Assembly: GCF_902806685.2 (NCBI RefSeq) | Contig: NC_048554.1 | Span: 4,712,001-4,776,000, forward strand | Source: Maniola hyperantus | Lineage: Eukaryota; Arthropoda; Insecta; Lepidoptera; Nymphalidae | DNA length: 64,000 nt | Direction of reading: 5' to 3' | Part shown: piece after piece, positions 1 to 12,800 of the stretch | Layout: each line of letters opens with the position of its first letter | How positions within the stretch are numbered: position 1 is the stretch's first letter | Notes under the pieces: generated by a model | Told to the model about the DNA's origin: nothing | Seen by the model: only the letters and a program-made list of their open reading frames with translations | Database searches by the model: none | Program-made: the position numbers and the translations under genes

Positions 1-299
1 GATTAACTCAATTTGTGATATTAGAAAAATGTAGCTGCACACTTTACATTTTTGTACTATAAATATATCACCCACTGACTGGTTAATGCTACTATGCTTT
101 TGTAAGTCTACGAAATAAAGTGATTTCTTTCTATCAGACCCGTATTATTATAGATCACTGATCTGATTTTTGTTCTTGATGAATTTATTAACGCTATTGA
201 GTGATTTCACTTTTTTAATGTACATAATATTAATGCGGGTTTGAAACTTCTAAAACATTGAATGCTCATTCATTCTCATCTATAAATCTCTCTTCGTAG

Positions 300-3200
300 T
301 TCTTCCGACGGAAATGCACCATACGAGGACTTTCATGAAAAATACATTAGTTACAAGCATGAACCATTTAGAATTCGCAGCGTAAGTTTTGAGGAGAAAA
401 CTGAACGTGTTGATAAGGAAGAAATTCCTTTAGAAAGGCAAGTATTTTATGCTTGTTTTATATTTCTCGCACATTTATAATTTATTTAATTTTATGATTT
501 TGTATTAGTTGAAAACTTAGTCCAATAATAAAAACTTAGATGCTGCTCATAATACTTATCTTGATCTTTCTGACATTATAAATTATACATGATTTCGATG
601 ATGAGCAACGTTAACGTGTTATCAGTAACTTGTATATTAATTTTTTCTATGTATGAAATAGGTAAACAAAATTTCCGTCGGCTAAAAATTATAAATAGTA
701 ATAAAATAATAGGAAACTTAAAATTTTCAGTACGGCTAAATCAAGTCCCGCATCACCAGATCCTGTTAGTTGTGATGTAGATGCCAAGCAAAAACCAAAA
801 CGAGCAGTCATTTCCAATAATGTGACAACAATACTTGCACCTCTTGAGAAATCATCACCATGTGCCTCGAATGAATCGTTAACGGTAGACCACAGCAGGT
901 ACGAGCTTAAAAACAATATAATAAATTTTGTCATATTAGAACTATGTAAAAGATATTTGTTTAGTTATGTTCTTTTGTAGAGATCATTCTGATGGGCTGT
1001 GGAATGAGTCTCAAACAACCGTTTTACAAGTAGATTCTGGTACCGACAATGGAACTGTAATCAGGTATGTTACAATGACGAAGTTAAACTATTACGCTAC
1101 ATCACGCAATAAATTTACATTTATGGTTAATATTTTCAGTTCTTCTGATCTAAGTTCCCTCGCTACATCACCAGGTGCACTAGCACTATTAACTCCTACT
1201 TCAAGAAGGAAACAACTTTTGCTATTACAACATCAGCAACGGTCATCATTAGATACAGACGCCTTAGATGAAGAATTTGATGCTTCGCAAGTATGTGTAT
1301 TTATTTTATAAAATTTTACCACTAAGTATTTTTTATGTCATAATAATCTAGTTAATTATATTTCAATAAACTATATTTATTTTACAGAGTCAGTCACCTA
1401 CTTCTCCGCGAAATAAATTAGACACGTCCAGTTCCAGTTCGATGCAACAAACAAGAGCATCACTATCTCCACCAGCAGTAGTTCCTAATATTTCTTTACC
1501 AATAACTAAACAACCAACAATATCTAAAATATTGTCACCAACAGCCCCTCGAAAAGCGAATCACACACCAGCTATAGCTATAACACATCCCAGCTTAGAT
1601 TTAACCGATGTACAATTTAAAAGAACTCCTAGTTTTATAAATAAAAAAAGGGAAAGAGCATTAAGCCCATCTAGAAGACAGGATTTAAAAAGGAAAGCTC
1701 AGCAAAAAGAACCTAATGGGACAATTCCTAATCAAATAATGGAATCTCCTTCTGAACCATCTTTAGCGAAAGCAGTCAGTAGTGAGACAAGCTTGAATAG
1801 GACGGATTCAGGAAAACTAAATACTACTGATGTGTCAGAAAGCACTACTACGACCGAGGACTATGTGACTGCAAATTCTGATAGTTCCAAAAAAAGTAAT
1901 AGCAAAAATCAAAATCACAGTAAGTTTGCTTGGAACAAATAATACTTTTTCAGCCTGATTGAAACTGAGACTATTACGCATGTTTTTTTTTTCACAGATT
2001 CGGAGAGTAATAACAAAGCACAAGAAGGATCATCTTTTGAAAGCGCCTCGAGCCTTTATTCATCCACAAAAACTGATAATGTTGCTGAAGACTTAATTGT
2101 ACCCAGTTTTTCACCACCATTAGAAATTACTGACGATTTTATTGTACCTAACCTAACGTCCCCTCCATTACCTTTACCAGATAGAATATTGAAACCATCT
2201 GTTGAAAGGTTTGAAGTTAAAGCTGATATAACACCAATCGTAGAAAATAATAAAAGATCTAAGACTGAACTTAAACGAAAAGATGAAGTTCCAGTTAAAA
2301 TTGTAAGTGCTACAAAAAGTGCTGAAAAAATGCATATATTGAAATTTCATACAATTTGTACATAATATATCAAATTTGTTTACACAGAATACAACAACAC
2401 GTGATTTAAGAAGTGGTAAAAGCAGCTCAAGTGGAAGCTATAGTATAGGAGGATCAAATCCTAATGTGACAGAAAGTACTACTGATAAAGTTTGTATTGA
2501 AAAATTCAAAGAGATACCCGAAAAACCAGAAACAAGTGAAGAAAAAAAGGCAATTGAACAGAAAGAACAGTTAGTTCCTAAGATGGTGGTAAGACAGAAT
2601 TTAGAAATAATATTAAAAAAATATTTCATAAAAATTTTAGAATTTTAAAGACTTTGTTTTTAACTGCAGGGCTCTTTGTCGGATGATGAAAGAAGTGTTC
2701 ACTATTCATCATCTGGATACTATGAAAGTCCTTTAGAAGACGAAGACGACGGTGGTTTAAGTAAGATATAGTTCAGTATTAAGAAATAAGAATAAAGCTT
2801 TAATTATTTTCAAAGGTACTATTTCATTTTCAGCATATAAGCATTCACAAAAATATAGGTCAACAAGTAGACCAAAGTCTTGGGTATCAGAAGACAAACG
2901 ACGAAAAAAGAAAGCTTTTACCTTAGAATTTTCAAAATCTTATGATGATTCCATTTCCACATCGCAAGATGACTGGGGTAACAAGGGTAAAGAATCTGGT
3001 TCACTAAATCATCGCTCTGACCGTACAGTATTTAAAAATTTAAATGCGAAATCGCCATTAGAAGAAAAACCTCCTGAACCACGAAAAAAGAAAACTCATT
3101 TCATAGAAAAAACCAAAAGTGTTCAATCTTCTCCCAGAGAAACTGTGGATATAGAAAAGGCTATTAAAGAGAAAACGTTGAAAGAAAAAGAAAATGATAA

Positions 3201-3892
3201 CAAAAGACCAGTTGAGAGGGAAAGGTATGTGAAAAGAACGAAATTAAAAGCAAAAAGCCCTACGCAGACTAAAACAATAGATGGCAGCTATAGAGTAGTA
3301 CATTACGATAGAAGAGAAGCTTTAGGGTCTAACGTGAAATTACATCTAAATATTCCGACCTCTGATGACTCTAGCGAACAATACAGAAAAGAAGGTAAGC
3401 TATATTATAAGGTGAAACATGATTAATGAAATATTTATCTTTATTATATTAATCTTTTATACTACATTATTTTATAGGCATTGGAAATGGCAACATATCT
3501 CCGAGGAAACATAGACGATTACGAGATAGTCCAAGGAGAAAAACAGCTAATAATTCTAACTCTGTTAAATCACCAACATCTAACAATTATTCCGGATACA
3601 GGTACCTATATACTTTTATTATGAACTAAATTAAGAGAACATTAAATTTTTAATTAAATTATCCGCTTTAGTTCTAGACCCAGACGAAAAAGTGGCTCGA
3701 ATGAAAGCATATCACTACCTGGTAGCCTGCCGCGGAGAAAACAGTCAATACCAACGCTTCCCTGCCTAAGTTCCCTTGAAGCAGAGGACATTGAAACTGC
3801 TAGAACCCTAAATAATGCTGGGGCGAGATTGACTCCATTGCGCTATGTAAAAAGTCCCACAACTTCACCCAAAAATCAAAAGCAAGATAAAG
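300..3892 (+). CDS. N-terminal low-complexity exons of the PDZ/PH gene
   Basis: Eleven exons encode a hydrophilic, Ser/Thr/Lys/Glu-rich stretch of about 859 residues with no domain I recognise. The largest exons are 1388-1919 and 2834-3394. Recurrent features are proline-directed Ser/Thr sites (for example SPTSPR and LSPSRR), acidic runs (LEDEDDG near 2740), and strings of basic residues (DKRRKKKAF near 2905, EPRKKKTHF near 3090) that could be nuclear-localisation or acidic-lipid contacts. No signal peptide or transmembrane segment is visible. Intron phases match at every junction, and the frame stays open across all eleven exons, which is the main evidence that they belong together. Exon 3672-3892 carries a conserved-looking LPGSLPRRKQSIPTLPCL segment that could be a short linear motif. 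Confidence 0.82.
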
Positions 3893-6800
3893 GTCAGCTT
3901 CTCAATTTTTACGCTTTGCAGTTAGGAAAAATAAAATCAAGATGATTCTGATAATTTCTCGAATAGTCAAAATCAAATTTATTTTTGGATCAACTTTTAA
4001 AATATCATTAAAAGTGTTGGTGTGTTTTCAAAAGCCAAAAATATGTATATATCATAAATAAATCAATAGGTATTTTAAACAAAGAACATGAGTGTTTGTT
4101 TCAATAACTTTTGTACTTTTTCAAATTATTATTATTTATGCTTATCGATGTTGATAACATAGAATAAACGTAATGTCTGCTTTTATCGAAGCAGTAACTA
4201 TCTCAGTTTTTGTAACAGCAGACGGAAAGTTTGCAAAGGCGGCCTCAGCAGAATCGCTACGTTCAGTTTCACCAGGGTCAGATTCCGTATTCTATTCAGA
4301 ACACACGGAGCACGATTTGGCTGTCGGGGATTGCGAAGCTAAGGCGCATTGCTTACATTGCGGCAAAGAAGTACACATCATTACAGCGTCGCATGACCAC
4401 GACAGCAGAGCTTCTCGGACTTCCCACACTGATGTAACTACTCTTACTATTGTAACCATTTACATAGCATTTCAGTTATTATATTGCTTGTTTTGCATTT
4501 TTAAGGCCTGCAATGATGATAATATCTATTTCATGCATTACATATTTTGCGTTCGCTTAACTAGTAGCTATAAAATAAAAAGTAATTTCAATTTTACCGC
4601 GTTCCAAATTAAAGCTGGCGTTCAAAGGTCAGTAGTGTTGTTACCTTACAGCAGGCATATTTTTTAGAAAAACAGAATGTTTAATTATCATAAATCTGAC
4701 TCTTGTATTTATAGAGTTACTTCAATACTTGTAGGAATCCTATGAAGATGCGACAGCAGAAATTGTTCCTGCACCAGCAGGTTTCGCAGATTCTCCGTCT
4801 TGTGGTATGGCTAAGAAACCTACAAGCGGCGCTCGATTATACAAAAAACTGGATAAACGATATCGCTCTGAAGACAAGGCTAGACATTATCGTCAACGAC
4901 AGGATGTTCGAGCAAAGGTATTGTCAATAATTTCAAAACAGATCTGTATGTCTGAAAATTTCCACAGGCCAATCACTGATCCGATCTAAGTTTAGCAAGT
5001 ATAAACGACAGAGAATTCAACCTTAAGAATACGCATAAACAAGGTTTTGCATCAAAACAAAATCCTAATATTAGGATTGGATGTTGTACTACATTTTCCG
5101 CACCATTTCACTGCACAGAAGGGCATTTTTCACGGCAAAAAATAATATAAAAGATAGCTCTCTCGGCATTGTATAGCCGCTCGCTTGCGGAAAGAGGGTG
5201 CCGAACGGGGGTGGGGCCGACTTTTATGGTAAGCAACTGCCTAAGCTTGGCGATCGCGGGTGTCCAGTTATTAGTGGTATAAATAAACATACATAACACG
5301 ATAGTTTTTTTTCGAAGACAGGGTTCTCGAACAAAGGTAAGTACAAATTCACTCAATTGGGTATAATAACTATTTTTATATTTTCAGTCTGAAGAAAGAG
5401 GAAAAGAAGAATATTGTGGTATGGAAAAGCCACAAGACACTCGAATAGCACGATCAGCTGGAAATAGCCTTGATAAACTCGCCGATCCGAACACAGGCGT
5501 AGATCCAGATGGTAAGCAATAATAATTACTTATACTGCTTATACTGTAAATAAATAATCTTTTGATTTACTTTGGAATGCTAGGACCTAAATCGTTTGAT
5601 ATTAGCATCCAGATCATTAAAGAAATCTTATTGGTAATTTAGGTGCCACATATCGTAGGTACTTTGATATTAATATTATGCCAAAATTCTTCACGTAAAT
5701 GCTAAAAACAACTGCACAAAGTTGTAATTCAATCGGATGAGCAATATGTGAATGCACAGGTAACAAACGAACAGTTATGTAAAATATAAGATTGTTAGAG
5801 ATCATTGCAATAATTTTACGTAGAAATAAAAGTAAATAAGTTTCAAACTCAATTGAATAAAAAGTTTTCGAGTTATTTATTTGACGCATAGGTACCAATT
5901 ATTGCTCTAATATTTTCTCAAGGGGTATTTGTATGTGCACGCGCAAATCTATTTAATACATAGGTAGGCACTTAATTATTGTTTGTATCAAACGTGATAT
6001 TTTTTTATTTTTTTTAATTATCATACAGAACATGAAGAATGTTCTGTCAGTTCAGAAGGAGATGAAGAAAAGGGCGTCTATGCGACTCCATGGTGGTGTG
6101 GAAACTGGATACTGTTATCTGAGAATGATGACAGCTGGACAAGAATACCGCCAGGTAACATTTTATACAATTACTCGAATAGCCTAAATATTCAAAATCC
6201 TATATATACTAAGTAAAACACAAAAAATGTTTCTATCTATCATGCAACCGATGTGCCCCAAAGCGGTTTCATTAGAAAGGCAAAAATGTGAAGATGTTTT
6301 AGACCACTAAACAATGCATTAGGCAGATTCTTTTTTAGCGTTGTAGGTAGCACACGCCGGGTATCTGCTATTACAATATAATTTTATGCTCACACCACAA
6401 TCACAATTGATAGAAACTGATGATATGATATAATATAATATGGGATTCTTTTCCTAAGAAGGTGCCAATTCACAGATAAGTAATTAATAACAGATCTCGG
6501 AAGGGTATTTCAAATTCTAAATATTCGTACAAGAAGAGAAGAGTTTTTGCGACATAAAGGAATATCAACGACATAATTATAAAAATCCTGTGTTGGGTGT
6601 TGTAAAACTTTGTTATTACGTTTTTCTTATTCGTTTGCTATTAAACCCAATATTTTTATAAACTTAACATCTTTACTTACAAGATGCCTTGGACTCAACT
6701 GACTCGGAGAAAGAGGATCCAACGGAATCCGAAACGGAGTTCAACAAACGATACGCAGCGTTGACGCATCGGCTAGTTCATCGACGAGCTTGCATAGAGC

Positions 6801-9800
6801 TAAACAAGCGACAGGCATCTAGCACTTTTGGTAAGTTACTTAATTATTTTTTCTCAAAGGCCCTACAAACAATCCTCCAGAACACTCCTATCAACCCTCC
6901 CAACAATATTGGGATTCCTGGTATTCATATTTTGAACGAAATCCAGTTCCGGTGTCACTTGGAATGTAAAGCCAAATTAGCCAAAAAAAACTCTATTAAC
7001 GCATGACGAAGATCTCACCAGGGAGGTTTTGTTTTAAAATCGATTTTTGGCTATATGACAGATATGAAATTTTAAAAAGGATATGGCGAGATACAATATG
7101 GTATGAAATAAGCTCTAGGAAAGGAAGAGATCTTTTAATTAAAAAAAATACCAAACACCAGTGGTTATGTTGATGATTAGGCAACACTAATCTTGATTTT
7201 GGTGCTTCTCCATTAGCTGGTATGGTACAGAAGGAAGCAAAAGTAAAACGCGTTTTCGTTGGCCAGCGACAGTAAACATACACTTTTGCAACATACTATC
7301 CCTGTTGGTGCCGGTGCTATCGCCTTGCTTGTCGAAAGCTTCCCTGATTTCAGTATTATTAGAGAGGCTTTAAGTACTTAAAGAATTAAATAAGAGCATG
7401 GCGCTGATTAATGAAAAAAATTGATTATGAATAAAATTTTGTGCCTACAATTTCGTTACATTAATTCAAAGGTTTGTATCATTATATTCATTACGTTTAG
7501 CACGGCGTTAGTAACTGCTGGTCTACTTTCAAACCGTGACGTGTACTCTATTTCTGATACTCTCATTATTTAAATAGCTTCACCTTTTATTTTCGGAAAA
7601 GCCCCTGAATTACATTGTTTGTGTATTAGCTAAAGAAATGTTCATTCGGTTATACAATATTACCATCGTCATCGACTTTTTCAAGAAATATAAAAAGTTA
7701 CAAAATACGCGATCTTCACCGACATTGGTAAATCTATTTCTATTACTGCTAAAAAGATATTTTTCTTTTGAGTCACATCGATAAAATTGGATTTTATTAA
7801 TAAAATATTCAGATAAAAAACCAGCAAATATACTGACCGCTCTCAAGCGGACTAAATTTAATTTCTCTCAGGAAAAACACGTCATTACTCAGTTGTTACA
7901 GACACGCGACTGTGGCTAGTAGGCTAGACGATATTGTCATTTGTCGTCTGCCGGTGAAAATACATTTTATTCTATCGATTCGACGTCGGGATTTAGCTTG
8001 AGCCATTTCTTGTTTATATTTGACGTAATAAATAATTGAGGAGGTGCATGTGCGTTTTGTATAATTTCGAGGAATCGGGTCAATAGACCTAGGCTATAGA
8101 AGTTCAAGTGCACAATTTTTTTCAAAAAATGCGCTACAGCTGTAAGTTTCGTAAACATTTTTTTTTATTTTGTTAATTAGTTTATCTTTGATTTACATGT
8201 CACTTTTTATTTTAAAAATATTTTTGTTTTTCTAGTTAGTCGCGGAATAAATATTCCGAATGGGAATATAAGGCAAAAGTTAGAAGAGATATTTAAATTG
8301 ATGCTGGTGTTATGGTGTCGACAAACACAAGCCAATAGACTTATTGCTTCGGATCAGTGTGGTAATATAATTGGGTAGTTTTCGTGATTCTTCAGATCCC
8401 TCATCCACAAATATTTTGTCAATAAAAATATTCTCGGGTAAAATATTTAAGATTGAAAATTATAATCTAAGAATATTGATACTAAAAGACAAGATGTTCC
8501 TAAAGATCTGGTCTGCTGTGAAGAAAATTGAATGACCTATAGATTTCAGAATTGAACGTATAAGTACAATCCAATTCGTATGAATGGAACAGAATAGTGA
8601 CGTGCATGGCGTCTGGCTCCTTGCCAAACTATTTAGCGAAAGTCATATGGTTAAAAGAACTTAATGCATCCTTGAGATGATCGAATATTTTCTTTCTATG
8701 TATGTCATGGCCGTTCGAATTCCTAACACCTATTGCCTCTTTTGCGTCATGAATTTCTGTTTTGATGGTTGCTATTTAAATCAACTTTTTTCATAGTGTA
8801 TCCTGGTGATGTGCTACATTTTTGTTCATCTGATTTGGTTCTTCATGTTTTACTGTACAAATTCACAGCCCATAAAGATTACAAGTAAAATATTAATTGA
8901 TAGAATCTGAATTGAGTTATTCTAACATTTAAGTTTTAACTAATTAATATCAGTAAATGAAGTCATTTTAAATCTTCTATGTTTATTTATTACCAGAAAG
9001 CGATAAAACAGTAGTCGTTAGACGTGGCAATGAAGAATTTGGGTTTAGAATACACGGAAGCAAGCCAGTTGTGGTGTCAGCGATCGAACCCGATACACCA
9101 GCTGAGTCTTCAGGACTTGAAGTTGGAGATATCATTATAGCTGTTAATGGTAATATTCTAATTGTAAACTTAAACTTAATAAATCACAACACGACCAAAC
9201 ACTTGGGAAACCTGATGAAATCAGAATGTAATAAGAAAAAATTACATATTTGATTAATTTCCTATAAAAAAATATGATGTTCTTCTTCAGAATTAGGTAT
9301 TGAACACTAATATAGAAAAAATAGAAAATTTTGTAGTAAATATTATTGTTTCTTCTACATGATGATGTTTTCTTCTTTTAGGAATTAATGTTGTAGATAA
9401 AACACATTCGGAAGTTGTGAAGATAGCGCATTCTGGATCTGAAGTGTTAGAATTAGATGTAAGTATGATTCAAAATATTGCTGTACAACTTTAAGCACTA
9501 TATTCCACCACGTTGGTCAAGTCTGGATTGGTAGACCACACACACCTTTGAAAACATTAAAGAGAACTCTCAGACATACAGGTTTTCTCAACATGTTTTC
9601 GTTCATCTTTAAAACAAGTGATATTTAATTCGAAAAATCAGAGCTGCGTGCCCCGGATTGAACCTCAGATACCTCAAATAAGAGGCCAAAGCCTTTAACC
9701 ACTAGCCTATGATCACTTTATTGGGGATGTTTTGATGAATGTCTTCAATAATAAAAATCAGTCATTTTCCTAAACTTTATTCTTCAAAATTTTTTTCTTA

Positions 9801-12800
9801 ACCTCACGTTACATTAAATTGTATAAAAATAGTATATCATCCTCATCATGATCAACCTATCGATGGCTCACTACAGAGCACGGGTCTCCTCTCGGAGTGA
9901 GAAGGGTTTGGCCATAGTCTACCACGCTGGCCACGTGCGGATTGGTAGACTTCACACACCTTTGAGAACATTATGAAGAACTCTCCGGCATGTTCCGAAA
10001 AGTTAGAGGTGCGTGCCCGGGATCGAACCCCTGACCTCCAATTAGAAGGCGGACGTCCTAACCACTAGGCTAACACATCTTTGATGGAGGAGGGAGAGCG
10101 GGGACCCTGAGATACAGGTTTTGCAAACTTACTTCAGGGTCCCTGGCACAATTTTAAAAAGACCTTTTAAAACAAATAAATCATTTCATTTCAATCAATC
10201 AATCACAGCTTCACAAAAATAGTATATACATAATTTTTATAATTATCTGCCAAATTGTCTACTTCTCCAGGTTGCAAGAACATGTGAAGCTGTAGCTTCG
10301 CTAGCACACGAAGGGGGCCCAGCGGCTTTATATTCTGGATACCTATGGCGAGCTGCCCCTATCAAACCCCATCACCCTTTACGTTGGACGAGAAGATGGT
10401 TCGTGCTGAAGAGAGACAACTGCCTCTATTATTATAAAACGGATTCGGTAAGAATCTTTTTGAAACTATTCTCACCTCATCCTTATTCTTTTTATTAGTG
10501 CCAACTCCAGAACTGCTTCGAAGGTTGGCACTCAAAAAGGCGATTTAACTTTCGAGATCACAGCTCCATCACACTCTTATTCTCACCAAATTTTAGGTAT
10601 TAGGTATACCTATGCGTATGCCTTATACTTTATCATACCAAAACCTTCTAATATATTTGATCATATTATATTATCGGCTGTTGAATGCTGATGTTTACGA
10701 AAGGTTTATTCAGTATACTTACTAAATAATGCCTGCAAATTCATCTGCGCAGATTTAAATTTTAAAACTCCCGAGGCAACTATTTTTTTATTTCTGACTC
10801 ATCACTATTCGTTAAACGTAAAAAGTGACAGAAAAACTCATCCGGATTTACAATATTAGTAGGCGGTCGAAAGTAATGTAGGTACCTACATCAGAATTTA
10901 GAATGACATTTCGGCTTTGTAGAGCGTTGTCTCTGACACTCATGCCTATACGACGTTTTGTCGGTCTCAACGACAGGGACAACGCTCTAAAAATCTGCTA
11001 TCTTCTTCTAAAAGTTGGTGTACATTACTTTCGGCCTCGTACTGTATATGGATGCTTGGGTGGATGGATATGGATTACAAGTGCATTTTATTCTGATGTG
11101 AAAAATATTCTAGCATCCTTTCATACACTTTCAGAGTATACATCCAGTGGGTGCACTTATGCTAGTGAACTATCAACTGACAGAGGAGGAAGCTGGTAGA
11201 CCGCATGGCTTCCGACTGCAGCGCGGTGGTGGCACGCGGCTGCAACTCGCCGCGGACAACGCCGAAGCTGCCGCGAGATGGCGTGCTGTATTAGCACATG
11301 CGATTGATGCCAGCAATCAGGTAGGGAATCTGAGGAACTTATTTTTATAATTTTGAACACTAGTCCCTTGAGTTCCTGTTATGAAGAAATTTCGTACGAT
11401 AACATTAAATCCAGAAGAAAATACGGCGTCTAACGTAAATGTGAAAGGAAATCGGCGTAGTACTGTCTAGAACTGTGTTGTCCATGTATGAGCTAATAAT
11501 AAAATGTGGCACAAGGTGGCGCTTTATTAATATGAGCTGCACATTTGTTATCTATTCAGTGTATGCGGCAGTAATTCAGGTGACCCGCTCATATTCTCGC
11601 TATTTATATGAAAACCAAAATATTTTCGTTGGTATAATTAATATTTATGAAAATTGTTTTTGTTTTTTAAATTACAGAGAGACGGCTGGCTAGAAGTGAC
11701 TATAAGGAATATGAAATTACCACCATCATCGATACCCCGGCCAGACTGTTTTGGATATCTAATGAAATTGGGATCGAAATGGAAGTCCTGGGCGAAACGA
11801 TATTGCGTGCTGAAAGACGCTTGCTTGTATTTTTATAATGATGGAAACAGCAAAAATGCTTTCGGTAAGTTCAAATAAATTAACTACCTACACTTAATGT
11901 CGCGAATAAAACTAATCGTAAATTCATTCTCACTTGATTTTTTCCTCGGCTCCACCTGTGTGCATTAAAATCAATCAATATTTAATACCTACACATATTA
12001 TCTCGGGAAGTTTTCGTTTTAATCAAAGTCATAGAACTAGTTTAGTCTATCTATCGGTTAAGAAATTTTTTCGTGACTTGCGGAGGAATAATATTATTAA
12101 ACATCATCATCATAAACTCATTACCGGCTCACTACTGAGCACGGGTCTCCTCTCAAATTGAGAAGGTTTTGGTCATAATCTGCGCTGGTAAAGCGCGAAG
12201 CGGCAGATTTCACATGCCATTAAGAAAATTATGAAAAAATCTCAGACATGCAGGTTTCCTCACGATGTTTTCTGTCACCGATATCCATAAAAAACCCATC
12301 GTCGTCGGCCTACTATAATATGGTGCACGTTTCTCTTCTTAGAATGATTTCATTTTATTTATTTATTTGCATAGCTTGAGGTACAATAGATGTTATGCTT
12401 ATAGGTACAGTAGGCACAATCTGCTATGAAGTGGCATGCGAAATAATTTATGATTCTAATTTTACAATATTACAATTCATTCATTAACAACAACATAATC
12501 CAATTAATAAAATCCATCAATTAAATAGTAGGAATAATAAATATACCTAATGAGAACATGGATTGGCAGACACAGCTTTGGGAACATAATGGAGAATTCT
12601 CAAGCATGCAGATTTTTTCCTTGTCAAAACATCTATTTAATTTTCAAGATAGCTTGAACTATTTTATTTTGTAATTTCAGGAATGGCATGTCTCCACGGA
12701 TATAGAATCCAGGCTTGTTCTTCAAGCGGCAAGAAATACGCCTTCGAGGTGATGCCTACCGAGCCGAAACAAAGACATTTCTACTTTCATACTGAATCTG

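Noticed and set aside
4173..4667. Single-exon 164-codon protein
   Set aside because: The true exon is 4222-4433; the rest is intron read-through, and the residues before and after do not resemble coding sequence.
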